42,662 bases of DNA from Candidatus Parvarchaeota archaeon (GCA_017608045.1 JAFCGN010000006.1:1-42662); one strand, 5' to 3'; positions 6,828 through 15,929 are shown, counted from the first letter of the stretch. Numbers and translations are program-made. The notes: a model not told the origin generated them from the letters alone.

Positions 6828-8141
6828 TTATTTCTTAAATAAAATATTTTTTAATTCTTCTATTAAAGAACCTCTTCTTACTTTTCTTTCTTCTCCTTTC
6901 TTCATTTCTTTAAAAGTGATTTGTCCGTTTACTAAATCTTTTTTACCTACAATCACTACAAAAGGTATTTCAAGAGTGTTAACATATTTTAATTTTTTAC
7001 TTAAACTCTTGTTACTTAATTCAATATCAGATTTAATATTTTTTTCTCTTAATTCTGTAAGAATCTCAATTGATTCCTTAACTGTTTCTAAAGGAATTAC
7101 TAAAACATCACAAACACTTTTTTTTAATTCAATTTTATTACTTAATTTTAAATAATCTAAAATAACATCTATGCCAAAAGAAATACCTACTGCAGGTATT
7201 TTCTTATCCAACTTACTAAATTTTTGAATCATATCATCCCATCTTCCACCAGCAGCTAAAGATGATTTAATTAAGCCATCACTAGCAAAAACTTCAAAGA
7301 CAGTGCTGGTATAATAAGTAAGACCTCTTGCTAAACTAACATCAAAAACAAGATTCTTAACATTAAACATTTTACAATACTTTAGAAGTTCTTTTAATTC
7401 TTTTAAACCATCTTGTCCATTTTTAATTTTCTTTTCTAAAATCTTAATATCTTTAATCTTAATCATTTCTAAGATTTTTTCTGCTGTTTTTTTATCAATA
7501 CCTCTTTCATTATAAAACTCTTCTAAAAGTTCTTCTTTAGTTAATTTATGAAGTTTATCAATTGTGATTAAAACTTCTTTGTGTTTTTCAAGAGGAATTT
7601 CTAAATCTTTGAGAATTCCTGTTAAAATCTTTCTGTTATTAATCCTTATTTCATGCTTAATCCCTAATTTATCAAAAATTTTATTCACAAGAGAGAGTAT
7701 TTCTGCATCAGCATACATTTCTTTTATCCCCACAGTATCAACATCGCATTGCCAGAACTCTCTGTATCTACCAGTCTTTACAGGCCCGTTCCTCCAAGCA
7801 GGACCAATAGCATATCTTTTAAATGGTTTTGGTATTTGAGGATTGGAAGCAACTACTCTCGCAAGAGGCACAGTCATATCAAATCTCAATCCTAACTCCC
7901 TATTACCCCTATCTCTTAAAGTAAATAATTCTTTCATTGCATCAGATTTCTCCCCTGCTGCAAATTTTGCTGTTAGAACATCAAGTAATTCTAATGCAGG
8001 TGTTTCTAATGGAGAAAAACCAAAAATCTCAAAATTACTTTTTAATACATCAACTAATTTATTTTTTAATATCTTTTCAGAAGGAAGTAAATCTCGTGTC
8101 CCTTTAGGAATTCTTAAGTTAAAATTCTCACTTTGTCTCAT
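6828..8141 (-). CDS. hisS: Histidyl-tRNA synthetase
   Basis: This 437-aa class II synthetase charges tRNA-His. PKGTRDLLPSE opens the catalytic domain. Motif 2 covers the RFDMTVPLAR and YAIGPAWRNGPVKTGRYREFWQCDVD stretches. The histidine-specific loop RGLTYYTSTVFEVF and the motif 3 region GGRWDDMI...AVGISFGIDV follow. The C-terminal anticodon-binding domain begins near CDVLVIPL. I chose the ATG at 8141, which follows GGTGTGAT; an in-frame GTG at 8147 would add two residues but overlaps that ribosome binding site. The tRNA-His gene lies 68 bp upstream on the same strand, so enzyme and substrate may be co-expressed. Confidence 0.96.
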   Translation of the reverse strand: MRQSENFNLRIPKGTRDLLPSEKILKNKLVDVLKSNFEIFGFSPLETPALELLDVLTAKFAAGEKSDAMKELFTLRDRGNRELGLRFDMTVPLARVVASNPQIPKPFKRYAIGPAWRNGPVKTGRYREFWQCDVDTVGIKEMYADAEILSLVNKIFDKLGIKHEIRINNRKILTGILKDLEIPLEKHKEVLITIDKLHKLTKEELLEEFYNERGIDKKTAEKILEMIKIKDIKILEKKIKNGQDGLKELKELLKYCKMFNVKNLVFDVSLARGLTYYTSTVFEVFASDGLIKSSLAAGGRWDDMIQKFSKLDKKIPAVGISFGIDVILDYLKLSNKIELKKSVCDVLVIPLETVKESIEILTELREKNIKSDIELSNKSLSKKLKYVNTLEIPFVVIVGKKDLVNGQITFKEMKKGEERKVRRGSLIEELKNILFKK

Positions 8142-8209
8142 TATCACACCCTTTTTTTAAAAAGGTTATTTCGGTATTTAAAAATTAATAAACAAAATAA
8201 AAACTTAAG

Positions 8210-8282
8210 GGCCGAAGCCGGGAATTGAACCCGGTCCTCCAGGGCCACAACCTAGTGCGCTAACCATTACGCTACATCGGCC
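8210..8282 (-). tRNA. tRNA-His (anticodon GUG)
   Basis: Read on the minus strand, the cloverleaf has acceptor GCCGATG/CTTCGGC with a U-U mismatch at pair 6-67, an encoded G-1 facing C73, and D arm GCGT/GCGC. The anticodon stem is CTAGG/CCTGG around loop UUGUGGC with anticodon GUG, and the T arm is CCGGG-TTCAATT-CCCGG. The extra G-1 is the histidine identity element. CCA is not encoded. No intron is present. It sits between hisS and the M20 peptidase, all on the minus strand. Confidence 0.96.
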
Positions 8283-8294
8283 ATCAATACCTCT

Positions 8295-9392
8295 TTATTT
8301 AGTCATTAAAGTGAAATAAATTTTCCTAAACATTTCAATATCACTTATCTTAACTTGCTCATTATTCTTATGAGCGTATTCAGGGTTTCCAGGACCAAAA
8401 ATGACCACATCCCCATACTTGCTTAAGTAAGAAGCTTCAGTCCAAGCCCATTTATACTTCAAATCACATTTACATGAATTAAGGATTTTATTAATTATTC
8501 TTGATTCCTTGCTCGTCATGAAAGAATCTCCTTTAAAAAGTATTTTTATCTTAACTTTAGGATCTATTCTTTCAGCAATTCTTAAAACTTTGTCTTGAAT
8601 CTCATCAATATTATAATTAGGATTCGCCCTAATGTTTATTTTAATAATGCATTTATCAGGCACTATGTTAGGAGCTCCTTCTGAGAGTATTGTTCCAACA
8701 TTAAAAGAAGTGTATCCGAAAAGCTCATCATAACCTTGGTATTCACTCTGTAATAATTCCATAACTTTATTAATAAAAGAGGTTGCATTAAGTATAGCAT
8801 TTTTATTCAGATTATTAGGTTGTAACATTGAAGAATGCATTCTTTCTCCATTAAAGATTAATTCAAGATCCAAGCAAGACTTTTGTCCAATAAACAAGTT
8901 ATTATTCGTTGGTTCAGCAACAATAATGTCTGCTCTCTCATTAAGTGAAAAATCCTTGCATAATTTGATTATGCCCTCCCCGCTTCCTTCCTCATCACTA
9001 GTAAAAATAACATAAACATCCTTAGATCTTTCCTTCTCTTTTAAGTAATCCTTACAAGCAAGCATTATAGAAGTTAATCCTGCTTTCATGTCGCACGCGC
9101 CTCTACCAAAAAGAACACCATTCCTCACTTCAGGAAGTAATTGTTCTTCATTACTAATCATAACAGTATCAGTATGTCCTGAAAGAATTAAAGGAGGCAT
9201 ATCACTCTCTTTAGTCCTAGGTATTTTTAGGATTAAATTAAAAGTTTTTTTATTCTTATTAACGTTTTTTACTTCAGGATTAACACCCAACCTCAAGAAA
9301 AAAGAACTAATAAACTCAATAATCTCTTTATTACTCTTATGAGTTTGTGAATCAATGCTTACTAACTTACTTAATAATTCTTCCTCATTCAT
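8295..9392 (-). CDS. M20-family metallopeptidase (ArgE/DapE-like)
   Basis: This 365-aa di-zinc amidohydrolase has the metal ligands and catalytic residues of family M20: His73 and Asp75 in SGHTDTV, the bridging Asp101 in GRGACDMKAG, Glu134/Glu135 in TSDEEGSGEG, the ligand Glu in VAEPTNN, and a late His in PEYAHKNNE. The dimerisation lid domain covers roughly residues 175-285. Members remove acyl groups from ornithine or diaminopimelate or act as carboxypeptidases. With no arginine or lysine pathway genes nearby, peptide or acyl-amino-acid hydrolysis is as likely. A TTATAAAAA box (about 9418-9426) lies about 34 nt before the ATG, so the mRNA may be leaderless. Confidence 0.9.
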   Translation of the reverse strand: MNEEELLSKLVSIDSQTHKSNKEIIEFISSFFLRLGVNPEVKNVNKNKKTFNLILKIPRTKESDMPPLILSGHTDTVMISNEEQLLPEVRNGVLFGRGACDMKAGLTSIMLACKDYLKEKERSKDVYVIFTSDEEGSGEGIIKLCKDFSLNERADIIVAEPTNNNLFIGQKSCLDLELIFNGERMHSSMLQPNNLNKNAILNATSFINKVMELLQSEYQGYDELFGYTSFNVGTILSEGAPNIVPDKCIIKINIRANPNYNIDEIQDKVLRIAERIDPKVKIKILFKGDSFMTSKESRIINKILNSCKCDLKYKWAWTEASYLSKYGDVVIFGPGNPEYAHKNNEQVKISDIEMFRKIYFTLMTK

Positions 9393-9469
9393 GCTTAAAT
9401 ACTACATTGTTAAATCCTTTTTATAATAATTTTCATTAAGGTGTGTGAGGATTTTTTTTATTGATTAAT

Positions 9470-10759
9470 TCATGGTTTCATTCTTGTTGGTGTTCTCGGG
9501 AAAGGAATCACGTCCCTGATGTGCTCAGCGTTCGTCAACCATCTTAACAATCTTGACATGCCCAAACCAAAACCACTGTGAGGCACTGTACCAAACCTTC
9601 TTAAATCCAAGTACCACTCATACTTCTTAGGGTCATCACCCTCCCTCTTCAAGTTCTCAATAATAACCTTAATATCCTCTTCTCTTTGACTTGAACCAAC
9701 TAATTCCCCGAAACCCTTAGGCGCTTGCAAGTCAGCGCACTTAACTAATTCAGGATTCCTATCATCAACTTTCATGTAAAAAGCTTTCATCCTCCTAGGC
9801 CAACTCGTAATAAATATTGGTTGACTCTCATCTTCAGTTAATAATCTCTCGTGTTCAGCGCCGAAATCATCACCGTACTCTATTCTCCCGCCTTTCTTTT
9901 GAATAATTCTTATTGCTTGTTCATAAGTAATTCTCTTAAAAGGAGTTTTAATGCTTAACAAGTACTTAGGGTCTCGCCCGAGCAACACTAATTCTTCCTT
10001 ACAATTCCTCGCAACAGAATGACAAACGTGCTTCACTAATTCCTCAATTATTCTCATGTTCTCCTCATTATCAACCCACGCAGCTTCTCCTTCAAGATGC
10101 CAGTACTCAGTAACGTGATTTCTCGTCCTGCTCTTCTCAGCTCTGAAGCTTGGTTGCAAGGAATAAACTCTTTCAAGAGAATAAATCATGGCTTCCAAGT
10201 GCATTTGATTCGTCTGACTTAAATAAGCTTTCTTCCCGAAATAATTAAAAGAGAATAAACTCCCTCCTTCCTCTCCTTTCGTGCTAACAATCTCAGGCCC
10301 TGTTACTTCATAAAAACCGTTTTTTTCAAAAAATTCTCTAGCAGCCTTAAATGCTTGCGCTCTTATTTTCATAAAGTATTTCATCCTATCACTCCTAATC
10401 CATAAATGCCTTTTATCAAGAAGGAATTCAGTGCTCTTATCCCTGTTAATAGGGTATCTCTCAGCTAAGCCAATAATTCTTATGCTCTCCACTAATAATT
10501 CAAAACCTCCTGGAGCTCGTTCATCAGCAACTATTTTGCCTTTAACCTCAATTGAACTCTCCTGAGTGACTTTTTGAGCATCATTCCATGCTTTAGAATC
10601 CCTCTTAACAGAGCATTGAATATTCTTATTAGAGGAATCCCTTAAAATTAAAAACATGATTGTCTTACTCACTCTCTTATTAGAAACCCATCCCCTGAGT
10701 GAAACTTTTTTTCCAACAAATTGTTTCTTCATTACTTCCTCAATTTTCTTGAATTTCAT
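9470..10759 (-). CDS. asnS: Asparaginyl-tRNA synthetase
   Basis: This 429-aa class IIb synthetase has an N-terminal OB-fold anticodon-binding domain (about residues 1-105, with VSLRGWVSNKR), motif 1 around FEKNGFYEVTGPEI, motif 2 FRAEKSRTRNHVTEYWHLEGE, and motif 3 HSGFGLGMSRLLRWLTNAEHI ending IPFPRTPTR. ELVGSSQREED and YEWYLDLRRFG favour AsnRS over the closely related AspRS. Together with GatDE in this window it suggests direct charging of Asn but transamidation for Gln. The ATG has GGTG 8 nt upstream. To my eye this gene uses more C- and G-ending codons than its neighbours; I did not count them. Confidence 0.92.
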   Translation of the reverse strand: MKFKKIEEVMKKQFVGKKVSLRGWVSNKRVSKTIMFLILRDSSNKNIQCSVKRDSKAWNDAQKVTQESSIEVKGKIVADERAPGGFELLVESIRIIGLAERYPINRDKSTEFLLDKRHLWIRSDRMKYFMKIRAQAFKAAREFFEKNGFYEVTGPEIVSTKGEEGGSLFSFNYFGKKAYLSQTNQMHLEAMIYSLERVYSLQPSFRAEKSRTRNHVTEYWHLEGEAAWVDNEENMRIIEELVKHVCHSVARNCKEELVLLGRDPKYLLSIKTPFKRITYEQAIRIIQKKGGRIEYGDDFGAEHERLLTEDESQPIFITSWPRRMKAFYMKVDDRNPELVKCADLQAPKGFGELVGSSQREEDIKVIIENLKREGDDPKKYEWYLDLRRFGTVPHSGFGLGMSRLLRWLTNAEHIRDVIPFPRTPTRMKP

Positions 10760-10888
10760 GCTTAATACACCAATAAAAATATGTTAATTAAACAAATTTA
10801 ATTCTTTCGAAATAAATGATTTTTTTAAAACAAGTAATTCTTAAAAATAGTGGTTTTCATAATTTTTTTTATTAGTGGGTGAGAATGA

Positions 10889-11725
10889 TTGTTCAGTAAG
10901 TCAGTTATTTGTTATTTTCAAGATAAAAAGAATAAGCATGTGGATAGGGTTCGTCTTGCTGAGAATGTTTATGAAGAAGTAAGTAAGTACGCGAGTTCTG
11001 AATTAATTAATCTTTTTGATCAAGGGATTAATTATGATTTTAATGGATTAGTAATTAGTGTTGGTGGTGATGGTTGTTTTCTTGGAAGCACGCATATTTT
11101 CAGGAATTTTAATAATCATTATTTATTAGTTGGTGTTAAGGGTAAGAGTTTAAGCGCTTATGCTGAAACAAATTATAAGCGTTACGAGTTTGATTTAAAT
11201 AAGGTTTTTAATAATAAGTTCAGAGTTCTTAAAGCGTTCAGGATTGGAGCTGAAACTAAAAAAGAAAGCACTTGGTGTTGTATTAATGAATTAGTTGTTT
11301 TTCCTCAAGAACAAGGTAAGATGCTTGAATACGAGTTAATCGCTAATCATGAGGGCAGGATCACGAGTTTTAGTGATGGTAGGAGCACTTCATTATTATT
11401 CTCAACTCCTTGCGGTTCATCAGCTTATGCTTTAAGTGCTGGCGGTTCAATCCTTCACAGTAGTTTGAATTTAATTAATATTGTTCCTGAATCACCTAAT
11501 AAGAGCGTGGTTAGTAATAAGAGGGTTAAGAATTCTGAAAGAGATTCTGAGAACCTCATAACTCCATACGTGTGGCCGGGTAATACTGAATTAATTCTTA
11601 AATTAAAGTATGATGGATTAATCATTCCTGACGGAAGAAGTTTTGACAAAATAAGAGTTCTTGCTAATGAAGAAATTATTATTAAAAAAAGGGAGAGCGC
11701 TAATTTAATCAAGTTATTAGATTAA
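10889..11725 (+). CDS. nadK: NAD kinase
   Basis: This 278-aa protein belongs to the NAD/diacylglycerol kinase fold. It has the ATP/NAD-binding GGDG motif (59-62, VISVGGDGCFLGS), the NE pair in CINELVVF and the signature FSTPCGSSAYALSAGG, where the family normally has TPTGSTAYxxSAGG. It would phosphorylate NAD to NADP in the cytoplasm. The start is TTG at 10889, 6 nt after GGTGA; the nearby ATG at 10885 is out of frame. Its 3' end overlaps the convergent AlaX-L gene by 17 bp. The GCS-for-GST change in the conserved loop is conservative and should not abolish activity. Confidence 0.88.
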   Translation: MFSKSVICYFQDKKNKHVDRVRLAENVYEEVSKYASSELINLFDQGINYDFNGLVISVGGDGCFLGSTHIFRNFNNHYLLVGVKGKSLSAYAETNYKRYEFDLNKVFNNKFRVLKAFRIGAETKKESTWCCINELVVFPQEQGKMLEYELIANHEGRITSFSDGRSTSLLFSTPCGSSAYALSAGGSILHSSLNLINIVPESPNKSVVSNKRVKNSERDSENLITPYVWPGNTELILKLKYDGLIIPDGRSFDKIRVLANEEIIIKKRESANLIKLLD

Positions 11726-12902
11726 TTTTTTCTTTTATTGTTTTTCTTAGTTCTTCAAGTTTTTCTTTTGAATAAGTTCCTGAACCAAATAATTGTTGTT
11801 CATTGCCTCCTCCTTTTCCTTCAATTATTTGAAGTAATTCCTTGAATAATGGTTTAAGTTCTAAAGAATTATTCTTTGATTTCGCTATTGTTATAAAGAT
11901 TTTCTCGTGTTTAATATTAACGAAGATTATTAATGAAGTCTCATTACGTATTATTTCATTAATTCTTCGTTGCATTAGTTTTTGCTCAGCATTAATGAAT
12001 TCATTATAATAAATGCCTGGCTTAATTGGTTTAATGTTCTTTATTATCCTTTGATTCAATCTTCTTAGTGCTTGTTTAAGCTCGTTCCTTTCTTGTATTA
12101 AATTTTTTATAGCCATTAATGAATTATTTTCATCCAATTTTAATTCTTCTAAAATTTCATGCAATAATGCATTACTCTCGCTTGAATAATTTAATGCTTC
12201 CTCTCCAATAGAAAATGAAATCTCGTACTCATTATGCCCTAAACTATGATAATTATTTATGTGTAAGTACCCGAGCTCTTTAGTATTTTTAACATGAACT
12301 CCTGTGCAAGCAGCAACATCAAAATCACCAATAAAAATTATTCTCGCCTCTTTAACTCCTTTCTTTTTAAGAGAATCATACTTAATTCTTATGTTTTCTA
12401 TATTTTTAGCATCCTCCAAACTAACAATTTTTTGTTTAACTTCTAAACCATTTAAAATTTGTTTATTAGCAATGCTTTGCGCATTCCCTAAACCCTTCCA
12501 ATCAATTCTTCCTCTAACATAAAACTTAAATCCTTCTTCTTCAAGTCTTACTTTAATAACTTCAAGTTCAGGCAGGACCTTGTTTAAACTCCTAAACAAA
12601 AGATGTTCTGCTGTATGAGCTTTCATCAAAGAATACCTTCTTCTCCAATCAATTCTCATCAAAACTTCCTCGCCAACAACAAATTTCTTAGAAACTTCAT
12701 ACCAAACACCATCCTTTTCTTTGAAAGCATTTAATATTTTCTCACCATTTACAGTTGCTCTGTCTCTTGCTTGACCTCCTCCTCCAGGGTAAATAATTGT
12801 TTTATCAAACTTCAACAAAAATGTTTTACTTAATGGTTTTACAGAAACCACTCTAGTCCTAATTTCTTTAACATAAGGCGCATCATAATAAAACTCTTTC
12901 AT
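11709..12902 (-). CDS. Long AlaX-type alanyl-tRNA editing hydrolase with DHHA1 domain
   Basis: This 397-aa free-standing editing protein removes Ser or Gly mischarged onto tRNA-Ala. The N-terminal beta barrel contains IIYPGGGGQARD. The zinc site is HTAEH (His96, His100) plus Cys199 and His203 in ACTGVHVKNT. A helical linker (about 240-310) and a C-terminal DHHA1 domain with the GGGNEQQLFGSG glycine motif (about 365-376) follow, as in the AlaX-L class. The alanyl-tRNA synthetase is not in this window. A second, shorter AlaX lies at 32089-32724. The gene is transcribed toward nadK and its stop lies inside the nadK 3' end. Confidence 0.92.
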   Translation of the reverse strand: MKEFYYDAPYVKEIRTRVVSVKPLSKTFLLKFDKTIIYPGGGGQARDRATVNGEKILNAFKEKDGVWYEVSKKFVVGEEVLMRIDWRRRYSLMKAHTAEHLLFRSLNKVLPELEVIKVRLEEEGFKFYVRGRIDWKGLGNAQSIANKQILNGLEVKQKIVSLEDAKNIENIRIKYDSLKKKGVKEARIIFIGDFDVAACTGVHVKNTKELGYLHINNYHSLGHNEYEISFSIGEEALNYSSESNALLHEILEELKLDENNSLMAIKNLIQERNELKQALRRLNQRIIKNIKPIKPGIYYNEFINAEQKLMQRRINEIIRNETSLIIFVNIKHEKIFITIAKSKNNSLELKPLFKELLQIIEGKGGGNEQQLFGSGTYSKEKLEELRKTIKEKINLIT

Positions 12903-12996
12903 GAGTTTTAATCCAACAAAACTAATTAAAAAAAGTTTCCAAATAAAAAATCCGCAAGAATAAAAAATGTTGGAGGTAATAGTGTTTTATTCAAGT

Positions 12997-13125
12997 TTAA
13001 TCTTCAAAATCCTCGTAGTCATCGACTTCTTCATCCATGTAATCATCGTCGTAATCTGTTTCGTAATCGTCGCTTTCATAATCATCCATATAATCTGTTT
13101 CGTAATCGTCGCTTTCATAATCCAC
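12997..13125 (-). CDS. 42-aa highly acidic repeat protein
   Basis: I do not recognise this product. A GTG at 13125 follows GAGGTGATCGTT (GGTGA 5 nt upstream) and opens 42 codons. They consist almost entirely of Asp, Glu, Tyr, Ser, Thr and Met, with a 13-residue repeat: two nearly identical DYESDDYETDY units, then DDDYMDEEVDDYEDFED. Net charge is near -24. A TTTAAATA box at about 13174-13181 is well placed. The opposite strand also has an open frame (12967-13197), but it is only the hydrophobic antisense of this repeat and lacks such a ribosome binding site. Roles like metal or basic-protein binding are possible but unproven. Confidence 0.7.
   Translation of the reverse strand: MDYESDDYETDYMDDYESDDYETDYDDDYMDEEVDDYEDFED
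13052..13122. repeat. 32-nt tandem repeat, 39-nt period
   Basis: Positions 13052-13083 and 13091-13122 are identical over 32 nt, giving a 39-nt (13-codon) period inside the acidic protein gene. A period divisible by three fits coding repeat expansion. Confidence 0.9.
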
Positions 13126-13209
13126 AACGATCACCTCGCAATTTTTACAAATCTTTTAATTTCTCCTTATTTAAATCTTTTTGTATTATTTATTTAGAAA
13201 TCATATTCT

Positions 13210-14610
13210 TCATTTTCTTTTAGACAATTCTTCCTTTAAAATTCTTGAAATTGTTCCTCCGTCCGCCCTGCCCTTAAACTCTTTCATAAGAAGACCCATA
13301 AGCATTTTAAATGCTCTGTCCTCTTTTAATATTTCTTTTTTGGATTCCAAAAGCTTGATTACTGACTTTCTTAATTCATTTTCATCAATTGTTTTAATCA
13401 AGAATTTATTTAACTCGGATAAGGACATGTTTTGTTTCAAAATTTTTTTTGCATTTTCTTTGTCAATTTTTTTCTTTTGAAGACAGTAAAGAACTTTTTC
13501 TAAAAGCTTATTATCTGCATTCTTATTAATTAATAAATAAGTTGAGGTTAATTTTGGATTATTAATTTTTGAATTAATAGATTTAAATTTTTCATACAAT
13601 CCTGACCGCTTAATTTGTTCTGCAAGTTCCTCATTCAAACCAAGCTTAATCAATTCGTTTTTAACATCAATAATTCTTGGAAGTGTTTTTTTTGCTTCAT
13701 TAATGATTTCTTTTGTTATTAATATTGGAAGTTCGTCTGTTTCAGGATACATTCTGCTTGCACTTGCTAAAGGACGTAAATACTTTGTTGTATCATCATT
13801 TAAAGTTGCTCTCACATGAGGTATTACCTTCTTTTCTTTTAATTGTCTTCTTATTTCATTGTTTATGACTCTCGGCATGTGCTTAACATTTTGCAATCCT
13901 TTTATTTCCACTCTTGCTCCATTTTTAATAGAAACATTAACATCTTGTCTTATTGTTCCTATTCCTCTTTTTATTTTCAAATTTCTGCTAAGCTCTCTTA
14001 ATTTAAGCGCTACTTCAAGAGCATGTGATGGGGTTTCAATCACTGGAGAAGTCATTAATTCAATAAGTGGTGTGCCTTGCCTGTCAAGCGCCCAATGAAT
14101 TTCTTTTTCATTCTCTCTTATTCTCCTGCATGAATCCTCTTCCAAAACAAGACTCTCAATTGGAACCCTGCCTCTTGATGTTTCAATAAAACCATTTGTT
14201 GCTATAAGTGCTGTTCTTTGAAATCCAGTGGTTATTGAGCCATCAATTATGGTTTTCCGCATAATTTGAACTTCATCAACTAATTTCATTTTAAGCAAAA
14301 GCGCTAACTGAATTGCAATAATTAAGGCATCCTTGTTTATCTCATGAGGTGGCTCTGAATCCATATCAACTAAACAACTACTCTCAAAATTTCCGTAATA
14401 AACCATTGTTTTCCTTTTTTTAAATTCATTAAGAGCAGATTCATCAATATCTCCTGATTCTCCTACAACAGGCATGAGTTTTCTTTTAAAAGAAAAATCA
14501 AATTTATTGCTTATTACTGTATTACATGAACAAAACAATTTTCTTGTATCTAATTGCTGATGTATTTCAAGACCACACTTAAACCCTAATTTTTTGTAAT
14601 TAAAATCCAA
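13210..14610 (-). CDS. gatE: Glu-tRNA(Gln) amidotransferase subunit E, short form lacking the GAD insert
   Basis: This 466-aa GatB/GatE-family kinase/transamidase subunit works with GatD to turn Glu-tRNA-Gln into Gln-tRNA-Gln. The cradle is clear: LGFKCGLEIHQQLDT, LMPVVGESGDID, SSCLVDMDSEPPHEIN, TTGFQRTALIATNG, LEEDSCRR, IRQDVNVSI. A helical YqeY-like tail ends with ADGGTISRILKEEL. The family's usual AspRS-like GAD insertion, expected between NEIRRQ and the TKYLRPLASASRMYPETDE segment, is absent, so the protein is about 150 residues shorter than typical GatE. I chose TTG 14610, 5 nt after GGTGA; it overlaps the gatD stop by 11 bp. Pairing with GatD rules out GatB. Confidence 0.9.
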   Translation of the reverse strand: MDFNYKKLGFKCGLEIHQQLDTRKLFCSCNTVISNKFDFSFKRKLMPVVGESGDIDESALNEFKKRKTMVYYGNFESSCLVDMDSEPPHEINKDALIIAIQLALLLKMKLVDEVQIMRKTIIDGSITTGFQRTALIATNGFIETSRGRVPIESLVLEEDSCRRIRENEKEIHWALDRQGTPLIELMTSPVIETPSHALEVALKLRELSRNLKIKRGIGTIRQDVNVSIKNGARVEIKGLQNVKHMPRVINNEIRRQLKEKKVIPHVRATLNDDTTKYLRPLASASRMYPETDELPILITKEIINEAKKTLPRIIDVKNELIKLGLNEELAEQIKRSGLYEKFKSINSKINNPKLTSTYLLINKNADNKLLEKVLYCLQKKKIDKENAKKILKQNMSLSELNKFLIKTIDENELRKSVIKLLESKKEILKEDRAFKMLMGLLMKEFKGRADGGTISRILKEELSKRK

Positions 14611-15913
14611 GATTATCACCAACAATATTTTTTTCTTCAAACTCGCCCACAAGATTTGTCTTAAACATTTTCTTAGCATGCTCTAAGTTTTTTGCATTTC
14701 CAAGCACAACACCTAATTTCACTAATGCACTCTCTGCATGCAAATCCTTACCCCATAAAACGCCTGTTTTATTCAGCAATCTCAAATTCCTATACACTCT
14801 ATTATTTGTTCTGCCATTAATTGTGCTCGTACAAATTACAATAATCACACCCTTATCAACTAATTTTTTAATTATTGGAAGCCAATTATTTTTTAACCCA
14901 GCATCCTTGCCTGGAACATGACCTAATCCCGTGCCTTCAATCACAAGCCCTTCATACCCTTTTTTATAATACCATTCCAAGATTTTTGGATCACTGTTTG
15001 GATAAACTTTCAATAATCCAACTTTAGCATAATTTAGTTTTAAATCAATTCTTCTTTTTTCTTTCTCACGCTTGTGATAATCTTTTCTTAAAAATTCTTT
15101 TTTTCCATCCTCCCATAATCTCACAAAAGGCATTGTATTCACAGGTTGAAAAGCATCTCTTCTTGAAGAATGATTTTTTCTAACTTTAGTGCCTTTAATA
15201 GCATAACAAAAATCATCATTTATTGAACCATGCATCACCACGCTTACTTCAGCAATATCAGTAGTGCAGTAATGAGCAGCACACAATAAATTCAATCTTC
15301 CATCAAAACTACCCCTATCAGGAGAGCGTTGCGCTCCAACTAACGCAATAGGTATGGGTGGAACACCTATCATAAAATTAAGCACTGCACTTGTTAATGC
15401 AAGAGTATCTGTTCCATGAGTAATGATGATTGCATCAACTCCGTTTTCTACCTCTTTTTTTACAACTCCTGCTATTTTTTTCCAATGATTAACATTAATA
15501 TCTTCACTTGCAATAGAAAAAAGATTAATCACTTTATTTATATTTATTATATTACCTATTTCAGGCACAGTAGCAAGAATTTCCTCAGGAGTTCTGCACA
15601 TAAAAACTCCTCCTGTTTTGTAATCTACGTGCGTGCCTATTGTCCCACCTGTCCCAATTATTGTTACATTCGGCAGTTCTGGATTTTTTTTAAACCTTAT
15701 TTTAGGAATTCTTCCAGGTTTTAAAACAGATTTTTTAATTAAATCAATTTCAATGTTCTTATCTTTTTTAATCCCTACGTTATAACCCGAAGATAACTTC
15801 AGTATTAAAATATCTTTGTTTGAAGCATCTGTTGTGGGGAGTAAGATTCCTTCATATTCTGCATCGCCTTTTTTCACTTTTATTTTATCTCCAACACTAA
15901 CTTTATTTTTCAT
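14600..15913 (-). CDS. gatD: Glu-tRNA(Gln) amidotransferase subunit D
   Basis: This 437-aa L-asparaginase-like subunit releases ammonia for the GatDE transamidase. An N-terminal SH3-like region (about 1-75) is followed by the asparaginase catalytic motifs: IIGTGGTIGTHVD with the first threonine (about residues 85-97), and ITHGTDTLALTSAVL with the Thr-Asp pair, then the Lys that completes the site. GSFDGRLNLLCA and VIEGTGLGHVPG are further family segments. It lies in an operon behind a DNA ligase and a 102-aa unknown and directly ahead of gatE. Its product would act on tRNA-Gln, which is encoded at 26732. Confidence 0.94.
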   Translation of the reverse strand: MKNKVSVGDKIKVKKGDAEYEGILLPTTDASNKDILILKLSSGYNVGIKKDKNIEIDLIKKSVLKPGRIPKIRFKKNPELPNVTIIGTGGTIGTHVDYKTGGVFMCRTPEEILATVPEIGNIININKVINLFSIASEDINVNHWKKIAGVVKKEVENGVDAIIITHGTDTLALTSAVLNFMIGVPPIPIALVGAQRSPDRGSFDGRLNLLCAAHYCTTDIAEVSVVMHGSINDDFCYAIKGTKVRKNHSSRRDAFQPVNTMPFVRLWEDGKKEFLRKDYHKREKEKRRIDLKLNYAKVGLLKVYPNSDPKILEWYYKKGYEGLVIEGTGLGHVPGKDAGLKNNWLPIIKKLVDKGVIIVICTSTINGRTNNRVYRNLRLLNKTGVLWGKDLHAESALVKLGVVLGNAKNLEHAKKMFKTNLVGEFEEKNIVGDNLGF

Positions 15914-15929
15914 TTAATCTCACCAAATT

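Noticed and set aside
8141-8147. GTG start two codons upstream for hisS, and similar GTG starts for rrp41, rpsB, lysS and the BtpA gene
   Set aside because: In each case the GTG belongs to a GTGA or GGTGA ribosome binding sequence 4-6 nt before a better ATG.
12967-13197. 76-aa hydrophobic plus-strand ORF
   Set aside because: It is the antisense of the acidic repeat gene; the minus strand has the ribosome binding site and TATA box, and the hydrophobic repeat is what complementing Asp/Tyr codons yields.
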